NCBI RefSeq assembly: GCF_024433635.1
Contig: NZ_WNJZ01000016.1
Span: 1 to 61,823 of the forward strand
Source of the DNA: Ruminococcus sp. zg-924
GTDB lineage: Bacteria; Bacillota; Clostridia; Oscillospirales; Acutalibacteraceae
Direction of reading: 5' to 3'
DNA length: 61,823 nt
Shown here: positions 43,513 to 52,518 of the stretch, one piece after another
Layout of the letters: each line of letters opens with the position of its first letter
Position numbering within the stretch: position 1 is the stretch's first letter
Notes under the pieces: generated by a model
Databases searched by the model: none
Seen by the model: the letters and a program-made list of their open reading frames with translations, nothing else
Told to the model about the DNA's origin: nothing
Translations under genes and position numbers: made by a program

Positions 43513-44361
43513 TCATACACTCTCCTTTGTCATAAACAGCATTATTTCCTCAATACCCGGTCGCTCGCTGACAACTCCTGCCGGCACAGTGCCGTTTGTG
43601 ACAAGCGCCTCAATCTCGTATTTACCTCTCTTATATCCAATAATCCGGCTTCTTGTAAACTTTTTAAAATCCTCTTCACTGCAGTGAATCAGCAGATATT
43701 TTTCAAGCAGTACATCCTTTTCCTCACAGAATTTTAGTCTGCCCTTGTGGATAAAGGCTATATAGTCACAGATTTTTTCAAGGTCGCTTATGATGTGTGA
43801 TGAAACCAAAATTGAATGTTCCTCATCTCTCGTGAATTCATTGAAAATGTCGAGGATTTCATCACGTATAATCGGGTCAAGCCCCGACGTTGCCTCGTCA
43901 AGCACCAAAAGCCTTGCTCCGTGCGACATTGCAACGGCTATTGAGGCTTTCATCTTCATACCTTTTGAAAAGCTCTTAAAGCGTTTGTTACCGGGAAGTG
44001 CGAATCTGTCGCAGTAGCTCCAAAATTGCTCACTGCTCCAATTTTTGTAGATGTTCTTCATCATTGCATTGATGTCCTTAAGCTTTACACACTCAGGAAA
44101 GCAAGGCTCATCCAGCACAACGCCGATATCCTCCTTGATTTTCTCAAAGTCCTTATCCATATTATCACAGCCAAGCACCTCAATACTTCCTCCGCTGCGT
44201 TTTATAGAATTGAAAATAAGCTTTATTATTGTGCTTTTTCCTGCACCGTTCTCACCGATAAGACCCATAACACAGCCTTTGGGCAAGTCAAGACTAATGT
44301 TGCTGAGGGTAAAACCCTCATATTGCTTTGACAAATTGATAATCTCAATCGCATTATTCAT
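43513..44361 (-). CDS. ABC transporter ATPase
   Basis: 282 residues. Walker A GENGAGKST, signature region FSKGMKMK (a relaxed form of the LSGGQ motif, typical of this export subfamily), Walker B LLVLDEATSGLDP, switch His in LVSSH. Starts 2 bp after the GntR stop. It energises the neighbouring permease; the exported substrate is unknown, probably an antimicrobial peptide or lipid by family analogy. Confidence 0.93.
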   Translation of the reverse strand: MNNAIEIINLSKQYEGFTLSNISLDLPKGCVMGLIGENGAGKSTIIKLIFNSIKRSGGSIEVLGCDNMDKDFEKIKEDIGVVLDEPCFPECVKLKDINAMMKNIYKNWSSEQFWSYCDRFALPGNKRFKSFSKGMKMKASIAVAMSHGARLLVLDEATSGLDPIIRDEILDIFNEFTRDEEHSILVSSHIISDLEKICDYIAFIHKGRLKFCEEKDVLLEKYLLIHCSEEDFKKFTRSRIIGYKRGKYEIEALVTNGTVPAGVVSERPGIEEIMLFMTKESV

Positions 44362-44363
44362 AA

Positions 44364-44741
44364 TTAACACCATTCCTCTCCCATTAGTTCAAACATTTTG
44401 ACAAGTTCACCCTTGCTTACATTACACCCCTTCGCCAATTCATATGCAATTTTTAAATGCTCCTCAATTTTTTGCAGGCTCTCCTCACGCCGCATTGCGA
44501 TATTCTGCTTTGCAACAAAACATCCCCTTCCGGGTACGGTGTAAATAAAGCCGTCACGCTCAAGCTCCTCGTATGCACGTTTCGTTGTGATAACGCTTAT
44601 GCGCAAATCCTTGGCAAGACTTCGTATAGAGGGAATAGCCTCGTCAGTTTTAAGCTCTCCGGATACAATCGCCGCCTTAATCTGATTGTAAATTTGCTCG
44701 TATATCGGTTCGCCGCTTGTATTCCTGATAAAGATATTCAA
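44364..44741 (-). CDS. GntR-family regulator, YtrA type
   Basis: 125 residues from a TTG start with GGGGG seven bases upstream. A GntR winged helix (EPIYEQIYNQIKAAIVSGEL, IPSIRSLAKDLRISVITTKRAYEELERDGF in two halves) with only a short C-terminal helix pair (about 85-125), the hallmark of the YtrA subfamily that controls ABC transporter operons. It heads the operon and probably represses it through the palindrome over the promoter. Confidence 0.9.
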   Translation of the reverse strand: MNIFIRNTSGEPIYEQIYNQIKAAIVSGELKTDEAIPSIRSLAKDLRISVITTKRAYEELERDGFIYTVPGRGCFVAKQNIAMRREESLQKIEEHLKIAYELAKGCNVSKGELVKMFELMGEEWC

Positions 44742-44875
44742 TAAAGCACCCCCTTGCTGTGCAATGCCGTCACTTTGCGACACCGCAGTGAAATTTTGCC
44801 CGCAGGACAAGTTACGGCAGGCTTCGCCCAATCACCGATTAAATTGATTATATAAGCTTAATTACCATTTCACTG

Positions 44876-44913
44876 TGTATATACAGTATATACAGTTATG
44901 TACAGCTTGTCAA
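44876..44913 (-). promoter_or_regulatory. promoter and operator of the GntR-ABC operon
   Basis: Minus-strand TTGACA, 17 bp, TATACT, close to consensus. A 19-bp palindrome TGTATATACAGTATATACA (44876-44894) covers the -10, matching the style of YtrA-type operators. Binding there would block RNA polymerase. Confidence 0.75.
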
Positions 44914-44932
44914 TAGTCAATTACAAAAAAAT

Positions 44933-44959
44933 ACCGCCAAGGCAAAAAACCTCAGCGGT
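44933..44959 (-). terminator. terminator after the ECF gene
   Basis: 10-bp stem with two wobble pairs (ACCGCTGAGG...CCTTGGCGGT) followed by ATTTTTTT on the minus strand. Confidence 0.85.
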
Positions 44960-44993
44960 GAAAAAAATATCAAATTTGCATAAAGTAATAAAT

Positions 44994-45563
44994 TTATCCT
45001 ACTCTGAGAACCCTTTTCTTGAGTTTTGCGCTGTCAAAGGCAAGCGCAAAGATAATAAATGCTACCGCACTGCCGGCAGCCTGAATTGTGTTTTCCGGAA
45101 TATTGCTGAGAGCTGCAACCCAAGTTGAGCCGTCAAAGAATGAGCCGACAAACCCAACCGATGCCGTAGCCTTATCAACGGCAAGCAATACAACCTTTGT
45201 AAGATAGTAGAGTGCAACTGTGATTAAGCCTGACGGAACAATCATAAGCGCATTGCGAACGGTGAGCATTTTATCGCTCTTGCAGGTAAACGGAATAGCA
45301 ATAAGCATCTTAATAATAAAGGTCGGAATAACGTACTCAAAATAGCCGCCGAACAAATCGGCAAGGCTTCCGCCGATTCCTGCGCCAATCATCGCATAAG
45401 GTGTTGGCAGAAAGCACGCCATAAGATAAATCACACTGTCGCCAAGGTGAATGTAGCCGCCGCCCGGCATAGGAATCTTGACAAAGTATGTAAGCACGGT
45501 GGTCATTGCTGCAAACATAGCGGTAATAGCCATTTTCTTGAGAGCACTGTTTGTTTTGTTCAT
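44994..45563 (-). CDS. ECF transporter S component
   Basis: 189 residues, about six membrane helices. GGYIHLGDSVIYLMACFLP and the N-terminal AITAMFAAMTTVLTYFVKI, with GAGIGGSLADLFGGYFEY, fit the S-component fold that binds a vitamin-like substrate and docks onto the shared ECF energising module (genes not in this window). No riboswitch is visible in the short upstream gap, so the substrate cannot be named. AAAAGGGG precedes the ATG. Confidence 0.85.
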   Translation of the reverse strand: MNKTNSALKKMAITAMFAAMTTVLTYFVKIPMPGGGYIHLGDSVIYLMACFLPTPYAMIGAGIGGSLADLFGGYFEYVIPTFIIKMLIAIPFTCKSDKMLTVRNALMIVPSGLITVALYYLTKVVLLAVDKATASVGFVGSFFDGSTWVAALSNIPENTIQAAGSAVAFIIFALAFDSAKLKKRVLRVG

Positions 45564-45655
45564 TTCTATATACCCCTTTTTGTAAACTACGGTAATAATA
45601 GCAAAATTCTGTATGCTTTAAAATGCACAGTTTACTAATTTTTTAAGGGTACAGT

Positions 45656-47578
45656 TTAGTCTGCAAACTCAGTTTCAAGCCGTGTATTGAGCTGTTCCCA
45701 CTCCTCCATCATTTCTATTGACCTGGTATTCAGCTCCTCAAGCTTTCCCGTAAGCTCAGTTAAAAGCTCAAAGTCAGACGCACATTCGGGGTCAGACAGC
45801 TTAGCCTGAACACTCTCGCTGTCCTGTTCAAGCCTTGCAATTTCCTCCTCACAGCGCTTGACCGCCGTTTGAAGCTTGCGTTTGTTTGACGCATATTCTT
45901 TCTTCGCCTTGTAATCCATCGCCGCAGCCGTCGGCTCTTTTTTTGATTTTGACGATACCACGCCCGACTCCTCGTCGCTCTTTTCAAGGTAATCGTCATA
46001 ATTGCCGATATATTCCTTTGTGCCGTTTTTCTGCAGGGTTATTATCCTGGTTGCAAGTCGGTTGATAAAATATCGGTCATGGCTGATTATCAACATTGTT
46101 CCGCTGTAATCAAGCAAGGTTTTTTCAAGCGCCTCACGTGAGGCTGTGTCAAGGTGGTTTGTCGGCTCGTCAAGAAGAAGAAAGTTTCCGCCGTCAAGCA
46201 TAAGCTTTAACAGCGCAATTCTCGCCCTTTCGCCGCCGCTTAAATTCTTTATTTCCTTGAACACATCGTCACCCTTGAACAGGAACGAACCGAGAGCCGT
46301 TCTCACCTGGGTTTGCGTCATATGCGGATAATCGTTCCAAACCTCGTCAAGAGCAGTGTTTTCAAAGTGCAGGTTCTCTTGTATCTGGTCGAAGTAACCG
46401 ACACGTACATTTGCTCCAAAGGTTGCAAAGCCTGAGCTTGCAGGATACTGCCCTAATAGAGTTTTAAAAAGAGTTGTTTTGCCGCATCCGTTTGCGCCGA
46501 GCAGGAAAATCCTCTCGCCCTTGCGAATATGAAGATTTACATTCTCGAAAATCTGTTTTTCTCCAAAGGATTTTGAAAGCCCCTCACATTTTAAAACATC
46601 GTTGCCCGATTCCTCCTTTGGAGTAAAACGAAAGTGAATAGTTTCAAGCTCGCTTTCCGGAATTTCGAGCTGCTCCTTTATCCTGTCCGCCTGCTTCTGC
46701 TTACTTGCGGCGGTTATAAAGTTTCGCTCTCTGCCCCAACGCTTCTGCTGCTCAACTATTCCCTCAATTCTCTTGATTTCCTTCATATCGGCAGCGTACT
46801 TGTTGCGTATTGCCTCCTGCGCTGCCTCCTTTTTTTTCATAAACTCGCTGTACGAGCCTTTGTATGATTTTATTTTTCCGTGCTCAAGCTCAATTGTACG
46901 GTTTGTTACGCTGTCAAGAAAATATCTGTCATGTGATATTACAATAACAGCACCGCCAAAGTCACGTATAAATCCCTCCAGCCAACGGCAGGAGGCTATG
47001 TCAAGGTGGTTTGTCGGCTCGTCCAGCAGCAAAAGCTTTGCGCCGCTGAGCAAAAGCTTTGCAAGGCTGAGCTTAGAAAGCTGACCGCCGCTGAGCTTTT
47101 TAATCGGCATATCAAAGTATTCATTGCCGAAACCAAGGCCATTAAGCGTTGCTGCTGTTCTGCTTTTATAAGTCAGACCTCCGTCACGTTCAAGCTGCTC
47201 ACGCAGGTTCATCTGACGCTCGGTAAGCTCCTGCAAATTTCCGCTGCCAATTTCAATCCGGCGGTGCAAAGCGTCAAGCTCCTCTTCAATATCCATAATC
47301 GGCTGAAAGACCGACAAAAGCTCGTTATACACTGTGTTCTCAGGATGCTTGCAGGCATGCTGCTCCATATACCCTACTTTAGCAGCTTTAGACACAGCCA
47401 CACCTCCGCTTGTCGGCTCAAGCTCGCCGCATATTATTTTAAAAAGCGTGGTTTTGCCAATTCCGTTTGCGCCAATAAAGCCTATCTTGTCACGCTCACC
47501 AACCTCAAGTGAAATTCCGCTGAAAAGTGTGCGCTCAGAAAATTCCATACCGACATTCTGAAGCGAAAGCAACGCCAT
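45656..47578 (-). CDS. ABC-F family ATPase
   Basis: 640 residues, two ABC domains on one chain without membrane segments. Walker A GANGIGKTT and GANGCGKTT; LSGGQ and LSGGE signatures, each followed by LLLDEPTNHLD. Between the domains is the charged P-site interaction linker (KKEAAQEAIRNKYAADMKEI), and a C-terminal coiled coil with many Glu/Lys. Such proteins act on the ribosome E site as translation factors or in antibiotic resistance; this one looks like the YdiF/Uup type. The ATG has AGAGG eight bases upstream. A terminator sits right before its ribosome site. Confidence 0.93.
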   Translation of the reverse strand: MALLSLQNVGMEFSERTLFSGISLEVGERDKIGFIGANGIGKTTLFKIICGELEPTSGGVAVSKAAKVGYMEQHACKHPENTVYNELLSVFQPIMDIEEELDALHRRIEIGSGNLQELTERQMNLREQLERDGGLTYKSRTAATLNGLGFGNEYFDMPIKKLSGGQLSKLSLAKLLLSGAKLLLLDEPTNHLDIASCRWLEGFIRDFGGAVIVISHDRYFLDSVTNRTIELEHGKIKSYKGSYSEFMKKKEAAQEAIRNKYAADMKEIKRIEGIVEQQKRWGRERNFITAASKQKQADRIKEQLEIPESELETIHFRFTPKEESGNDVLKCEGLSKSFGEKQIFENVNLHIRKGERIFLLGANGCGKTTLFKTLLGQYPASSGFATFGANVRVGYFDQIQENLHFENTALDEVWNDYPHMTQTQVRTALGSFLFKGDDVFKEIKNLSGGERARIALLKLMLDGGNFLLLDEPTNHLDTASREALEKTLLDYSGTMLIISHDRYFINRLATRIITLQKNGTKEYIGNYDDYLEKSDEESGVVSSKSKKEPTAAAMDYKAKKEYASNKRKLQTAVKRCEEEIARLEQDSESVQAKLSDPECASDFELLTELTGKLEELNTRSIEMMEEWEQLNTRLETEFAD

Positions 47579-47602
47579 ATTACTCACCTCTCCTCAAAAA
47601 AA

Positions 47603-47634
47603 CAGACAGGAGCATCATCGGCTGCCCCTGCCTG
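47603..47634 (-). terminator. terminator between trpS and the ABC-F gene
   Basis: 12-bp stem with two G-U pairs (CAGGCAGGGGCA...TGCTCCTGTCTG), 8-nt loop and seven Ts on the minus strand. The T-run ends only a few bases before the ABC-F ribosome site, so it could act as an attenuator. Confidence 0.85.
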
Positions 47635-47641
47635 ACGTAAA

Positions 47642-48658
47642 TTAATCTCTTCCTACAAAGCCTATCTTCTTCATTGCCTTGTTAAGTGTTCTCTGTGAAA
47701 GCCTTAAGGCAAACTCTGCGCTCTTTTCAAAACATTCCTTGAGGTAAGCCTTGTCGTTGATATATAGATTGAACCTCTCCTGTATTGGGCGTAAATGCTC
47801 AACAACAGCTTCGCCGACAGCAATTTTGAAATCGCCGTAGCCCTTGCCGTCAAACTCATGCTCAATCTCATCCATTGACTTGCCTGTAACGGCAGAGTAA
47901 ATTCCCATAAGATTATTTATTCCGTCCTTACCATCGGCATAGCGCACCTTAGCCTCGCTGTCTGTTATAGCACGCTTGAACTTCTTCATAATAACCTCCG
48001 GCTTGTCAAGCACAGCAACACAGCCGTTAGCGTTCTCGTCCGACTTGCTCATTTTCCTTGTCGGATCCTGCAAGGACATCACCCTTGCGCCGATTTTTGG
48101 AATATATCCGTCCGGCACCTTGAACACATTGCCATAAATTCCGTTAAAGCGCTCTGCAATATTTCTTGTAAGCTCAAGATGCTGCTTCTGGTCCGCCCCA
48201 ACCGGAACCAAATCAGCCTGATAAAGCAGAATATCAGCCGCCATAAGACTTGGATATGTAAACAACCCGGCGTTAACATTATCTGCGTGCTTCGCGCTTT
48301 TATCCTTAAACTGCGTCATTCTTGAAAGCTCACCGAACTGAGTGTAGCAGTCGAGAATCCAGCCGAGCTGTGCATGGGTTGGAACATGGCTCTGAATAAA
48401 GAAAGGACTTTTTTCAACGTCTATTCCACAGGCAAGCAAAAGTGCGTAAGCCTCGTAAATATTTGCACGGAATTTTGCCGGCTCTTGTCTTACTGTTATT
48501 GTGTGCAAATCTGCAAGAGCAAAAATGCAGTTGAACTCATCCTGAAGATTAACCCAGTTTTTTAGCGCACCCAGATAGTTACCGAGCGTTATAGTGCCGC
48601 TTGGCTGAATTGCGCTGAAAATAACCTTTTTTCTCTCCTGCGCTGTTTGCTGTTCCAT
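47642..48658 (-). CDS. trpS: tryptophanyl-tRNA synthetase
   Basis: Class I synthetase charging tRNA-Trp. 338 residues, full length. HIGH-equivalent SAIQPSGTITLGNYLGAL at residues about 15-32; KMSKS motif RKMSKSDEN near 202; ADLHTITV and YQADLVPVGADQKQHLELTR bind substrate. No T-box leader is seen in the short gap upstream. 29 bp after the aminotransferase gene. Confidence 0.97.
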   Translation of the reverse strand: MEQQTAQERKKVIFSAIQPSGTITLGNYLGALKNWVNLQDEFNCIFALADLHTITVRQEPAKFRANIYEAYALLLACGIDVEKSPFFIQSHVPTHAQLGWILDCYTQFGELSRMTQFKDKSAKHADNVNAGLFTYPSLMAADILLYQADLVPVGADQKQHLELTRNIAERFNGIYGNVFKVPDGYIPKIGARVMSLQDPTRKMSKSDENANGCVAVLDKPEVIMKKFKRAITDSEAKVRYADGKDGINNLMGIYSAVTGKSMDEIEHEFDGKGYGDFKIAVGEAVVEHLRPIQERFNLYINDKAYLKECFEKSAEFALRLSQRTLNKAMKKIGFVGRD

Positions 48659-48687
48659 AAATAATACCTCCTAAGCCTGCAATCAGC

Positions 48688-49878
48688 TTATTTAATAAGC
48701 TCCTTTGCAAGCTCTCCCATTATTTTAATACCCTTGCAGAGCTGTTTGTCTGTTGGGGTTGTAAAGTTAATTCTGAAATTGCTGCACGGCTGTGATTCAT
48801 CGGTTAAGAACGCATTTCCCGGCACAACGCAGACCTTGCGGTTGATAAGCTCCTTGCAGAAAGCCTGCATATCAATTCCATCGGGAAGTGTACATACTGT
48901 GAACAAGCCGCCTTCAATTTTATTATAGGTAACCTGCTGCGGAAGATATTGGTCAAGAAGATAAGTCGTATAGCTTGCCTTTTTGCTGTAAATTCTACGA
49001 AGCTTTTCAAGGTGCGCCTCGTAATCATATCTGTCCATAAACTCGTCAACAATAATCTGCGACCAGATATTTGTGTGAACATCCTGCCCCTGCTTGCATA
49101 CAACCATCTTCTGAAAAATCGGAGTGGGCGCAACTGCAAACGCAACACGCAAACCCGGAGCTATTGTCTTTGAGAACGAGCCTGCATAGATAACTATGCC
49201 CTCGGTGTCAAAGGTTTTTATAGCAGGAATATCCTCGCCAACATAACGCAAATCGCCGTACGGATTATCCTCAATTATCAGCACATTGTACTTTTTTGCA
49301 AGCTCATATACAGCCTTCCTTTTTTCAAGGCTCATTGTAACGCCCGACGGGTTCTGGAAATTCGGGATAGTGTAGATTAATTTTACATTTTTTTCTTCCT
49401 TAAGTGCCTGCTCAAGCTGCTCTATGTTCATACCGTCGCTCTCAACGGGAACTCCTCTTAAGCGGCAGTTGTAAGAACGAAAAGTGTTTAACGAGCCGAT
49501 AAAACTCGGTGCTTCGCAGATAACAACATCGTGTTCATTAATCAACGACTTTGACGCAAGGTCCATAATCTGCTGGGCACCCGATGTGATAAGTATAGAA
49601 TCATCATCAGTACCTATGTTGTACTTGCTTTTCATATAAGTTTTTAGCCTTGCCCTCAGCGGTGTATACCCCTCTGTAACGCTGTACTGAAGCGAGGCTA
49701 TCGGGTTTTTTCCGAGTATGTCAGCCGAAATCTCGGCAATCTCCTTGCACGGAAAAGCCTCCGGTGACGGGTTGCCGGCAGAAAGCGAGATAACCTCGGG
49801 GTCAGCGGCATATTTAAAGATTTCTCTTATAGCAGACGGCTTCAGGCTGCTTACTCTGTCAGAAAAAACATATTCCAT
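48688..49878 (-). CDS. PLP-dependent aminotransferase (fold I, MocR/KAT-like)
   Basis: 396 residues from MEYVFSDRV with AAAGG ten bases upstream. Motifs: ISLSAGNPSPEAFP, ITSGAQQIMDL, IPNFQNPSGVTMS, IEDNPYGDLRY, and the PLP lysine in YAGSFSKTIAPGLR. It resembles 2-aminoadipate/aromatic aminotransferases, which share the catalytic half of MocR regulators but lack the GntR domain. The substrate is uncertain. It is upstream of trpS on the same strand. Confidence 0.9.
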   Translation of the reverse strand: MEYVFSDRVSSLKPSAIREIFKYAADPEVISLSAGNPSPEAFPCKEIAEISADILGKNPIASLQYSVTEGYTPLRARLKTYMKSKYNIGTDDDSILITSGAQQIMDLASKSLINEHDVVICEAPSFIGSLNTFRSYNCRLRGVPVESDGMNIEQLEQALKEEKNVKLIYTIPNFQNPSGVTMSLEKRKAVYELAKKYNVLIIEDNPYGDLRYVGEDIPAIKTFDTEGIVIYAGSFSKTIAPGLRVAFAVAPTPIFQKMVVCKQGQDVHTNIWSQIIVDEFMDRYDYEAHLEKLRRIYSKKASYTTYLLDQYLPQQVTYNKIEGGLFTVCTLPDGIDMQAFCKELINRKVCVVPGNAFLTDESQPCSNFRINFTTPTDKQLCKGIKIMGELAKELIK

Positions 49879-50056
49879 TTTATACAGTCCTTTCAATGTA
49901 TGTTGTTTTGTGCAAAAATTTTATAATAAAATTTCGTTTCAATGTGTATAAATTACCTATTTTTATATGTTACCACAAAGCGGAAGAATAATCAATAAAA
50001 AGAAGACGTGATTTTATGACTTTAAAAAAAGAAAATATATATTTTAATTCTAAATC

Positions 50057-50085
50057 TTGATTTTTCGTGTTAATTGTGTTACAAT
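50057..50085 (+). promoter_or_regulatory. tRNA-Leu promoter
   Basis: TTGATT, 17 bp, TACAAT with an extended TG, 17 bp before the mature tRNA. Confidence 0.7.
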
Positions 50086-50101
50086 ATCGTCTGTAATATC
50101 T

Positions 50102-50189
50102 GCCGGTGTGGTGGAATAGGCAGACACAAGGGACTTAAAATCCCTCGGACGAATAATCCGTACCGGTTCAAGTCCGGTCACCGGCACCA
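50102..50189 (+). tRNA. tRNA-Leu (anticodon TAA)
   Basis: 88 nt with long variable arm and encoded CCA. Acceptor GCCGGTG/CACCGGC, anticodon loop CTTAAAA, variable arm CGGACGAATAATCCG, T-arm CCGGTTCAAGTCCGG. Confidence 0.96.
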
Positions 50190-50197
50190 GAAAAGAA

Positions 50198-50226
50198 ACA
50201 CCTTTTGTCTAACAGACAAAAGGTGT
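50198..50226 (+). terminator. tRNA-Leu terminator
   Basis: Perfect 13-bp stem ACACCTTTTGTCT, AAC loop, complement, then CTTTTTTG; 9 bp after the tRNA. Confidence 0.95.
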
Positions 50227-50270
50227 CTTTTTTGAATAATGTTATACTAATGAAGAAGGAGGTGCTCACC

Positions 50271-50765
50271 GTGTTGTCAAGATTGCTTGGGAAGAAATTT
50301 AATTGTATTAGTCGTGCATGTGATATGCTTTGTTTATTCTTGGGAGAGAACTTCACTTTCACAGATACACGCGGGAAACAGTATGATGTTGCAGAGTTCT
50401 CGCTTCATTTTCAAACCCAATGGCGCTTTAGAGAAGATAAGAATATTCTTTTGGCATCCAGAGATATTTGTGAGCCCTACAGTGAAAATGTTCCCGATGA
50501 TTGGCAGTATGATTTGATCGGTAGATCTGATGAAATGAGTAGTGTTTTTGATGTGCAGGCAAAAGCACTTGCCCTCAAAATGCAGGGAGCCACTGTTGCC
50601 GATTATCATATTTCTACTGTTAACGACCTGGTCATTATCTTTTCAAATGGTGTCGTTTTTGAACAGTTTACACCAGCCTCGCAAAAAGAGGAAGAGTGGC
50701 GATTGATTGACTATATTAATGACGTTCATCTCGTATGCTATGGCGAAAAGGGCGGCATTTCATAG
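50271..50765 (+). CDS. orphan protein of unknown function next to tRNA-Leu
   Basis: 164 residues from a GTG start with AAGGAGG eight bases upstream and an extended -10 (TGTTATACT at 50240). Upstream in-frame ATGs are possible. Soluble; no recognised domain. Aromatic-rich middle (FHTQ-like FSLHFQTQWRFRED), acidic end with EQFTPASQKEEEWRLIDYI. Codon use differs from its neighbours. Its place directly behind a tRNA gene, a common integration site, suggests acquisition. It could be an immunity-like protein by its size and composition, but this is a guess. Confidence 0.7.
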   Translation: MLSRLLGKKFNCISRACDMLCLFLGENFTFTDTRGKQYDVAEFSLHFQTQWRFREDKNILLASRDICEPYSENVPDDWQYDLIGRSDEMSSVFDVQAKALALKMQGATVADYHISTVNDLVIIFSNGVVFEQFTPASQKEEEWRLIDYINDVHLVCYGEKGGIS

Positions 50766-50840
50766 GAATAATGTGAAAACACACGCACCTTTTCACGTTT
50801 CTTACCTATACTTATGCACCGTTATACTGTTCTTTCGCAG

Positions 50841-50872
50841 AAAAAGCGACTCGCTTTGACAAGTCGCTTTTT
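50841..50872. terminator. bidirectional terminator
   Basis: AAAAAGCGACT stem with complement and 10-nt loop, with A/T runs on both sides. It ends the orphan gene and, on the minus strand, the GH13 gene. Confidence 0.9.
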
Positions 50873-50910
50873 CTTTTTTTATTCTTTTTTATACAAGGTT
50901 TTAATTGAAC

Positions 50911-52458
50911 TCAAACCTTCAAAATCACCATTGACTGTGCGCCAAGCGTTATCTTGCCGTCTTTAATCTCGGTATCGCCTATTTCAAAAGCCTTTTCACC
51001 GCTGAACTCAAACACAGCTTCGGTCTGCTCGCCCTTCGGGTTTACGGCAATAACAAAAGAACCTCTCTTGTAGATAAACGGATACTCGCCCTTCTCGGCA
51101 TAAACAACCTCAAATCCGCCGTCATTACCCAAATCCTCGTTTTCACGTCTGAGCTTGATAACAGCCTTAACCGTTTCAAATATTGAGCCTTCCTTGCCTG
51201 TCTGATTTTCAACCGTCGGAGCGTCCTCGCTGCTGTCAACAGGTAAATAAAGCTTATCGCTGTCGGCTGTTGAGAAGCCAAGGTTTTTGCCGCTGTTCCA
51301 CTGCATCGGCGTTCTTGAGCCTGTTCGGCTGAATCCGCCCTCCTTGCTCGGCAGGTTTTCAATATATCTCATACCGATTTCGTCGCCGTAATAAACAAAC
51401 GGAACTCCCGGCATTGTCAAAATAGTAGCGTAAGCCAGACGAATAGCACGGTTATCAAGAGTTTTTGTCATCCTCGGAACATCGTGGTTGCCCGTAATAA
51501 AGCTGATATATCCGTTGCCCTTGGTCTTTTCAAGCGACCTTGTATATTCCTCGGTGAACACGGTTATATCACCGTTGCCGTCCTTGCAGTAGTAGCTTTC
51601 ATCCTTGCCTGTTTCATAGTTTGTATAGCGGAACATTGTCGAGTAGCCATTTCCTCTGTGGTCGAGATAAAAGTCACAGTGGAAGCCGCCGTCATTGATT
51701 GCTCTTTCAGGGTTACACCACTCCGACACCAAAGCCGCCTCGGGGTAGTCTTTGTCAAGCATTTCTCTTATACCACGCCAAATTTTTGCTGTTGGGCGTT
51801 TGTCATCATCATTTTTAACAAGGCTGTCCGCCATATCAACACGAAAGCCGTCGCAGCCCTTATCAAGCCAGAAGCGCATAATGTCCTTTATAGCCTCAAC
51901 CGTCTTTTGGCAGTCCGGATGGTCTGTCGGCAGCTGCCATGCAGGATGAGTAACATTTGCAAAGCCGTAGTTGAGAGCCGGCTGAGAGCTGAAATAATTA
52001 ACAAGGTAGTTGCCATCACGCTCGCTGATACCGCACATAAGCCTGTACTTCGGCGGAGCTTCCCACACGCTGTCTGTCCATATATAGCGGTTTGAATACT
52101 CGTTTTTCTTATGCTTCTTGCTGTCAATAAACCACTGACAGGTGTCAGACGTATGACCCGGAACAAGGTCGAGCAGGATTTTTATGCCCTTTGAATGAGC
52201 GACACTGAACAGTTCAATTAAATCATCATTCGTGCCATATCTCGGCGCAACCTTTTTGTAATTGCGTACATCATAGCCTGCGTCCATAAACGGCGAATCA
52301 TAAACAGGGTTAAGCCATATTGCGTTGCATCCAAGCGCCTTAACATAGTCAAGCTTTTGAATAATGCCCTGAATATCGCCTATTCCATCTCCGTTTGAAT
52401 CATAGAATGACTGCGGATATATTTCATAAAACACTGCGTTTTTAAGCCACTGAGGCAT
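50911..52458 (-). CDS. GH13 alpha-glucosidase/oligo-glucosidase, cytoplasmic
   Basis: 515 residues, no signal peptide. Starts directly with the GH13 barrel (AVFYEIYPQSFYDSNGDGIGDI). Region I DLVPGHTSD, nucleophile Asp208 in GFRVDMADS, acid/base Glu246 in LVSEWCNPE, Asp326 in ITGNHDVPR, then SRTGSRTPMQW, as in oligo-1,6-glucosidase and alpha-glucosidase subfamilies. It would hydrolyse imported malto- or isomalto-oligosaccharides. The typical N-H of region I is replaced by G-H. Single gene with its own terminator; fits the starch theme of the secreted protein at the left edge. Confidence 0.93.
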   Translation of the reverse strand: MPQWLKNAVFYEIYPQSFYDSNGDGIGDIQGIIQKLDYVKALGCNAIWLNPVYDSPFMDAGYDVRNYKKVAPRYGTNDDLIELFSVAHSKGIKILLDLVPGHTSDTCQWFIDSKKHKKNEYSNRYIWTDSVWEAPPKYRLMCGISERDGNYLVNYFSSQPALNYGFANVTHPAWQLPTDHPDCQKTVEAIKDIMRFWLDKGCDGFRVDMADSLVKNDDDKRPTAKIWRGIREMLDKDYPEAALVSEWCNPERAINDGGFHCDFYLDHRGNGYSTMFRYTNYETGKDESYYCKDGNGDITVFTEEYTRSLEKTKGNGYISFITGNHDVPRMTKTLDNRAIRLAYATILTMPGVPFVYYGDEIGMRYIENLPSKEGGFSRTGSRTPMQWNSGKNLGFSTADSDKLYLPVDSSEDAPTVENQTGKEGSIFETVKAVIKLRRENEDLGNDGGFEVVYAEKGEYPFIYKRGSFVIAVNPKGEQTEAVFEFSGEKAFEIGDTEIKDGKITLGAQSMVILKV

Positions 52459-52518
52459 ATTAACTCCTCCTTTAAAACTCTGCTTAAGATAGATATTAAT
52501 ATTGTACCATATACATAC

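Noticed and set aside
50190-50830. Attachment-site repeat of the tRNA-Leu 3' end downstream of the orphan gene
   Set aside because: No copy of the T-arm/acceptor sequence was found after the gene, so an integrated element cannot be claimed.
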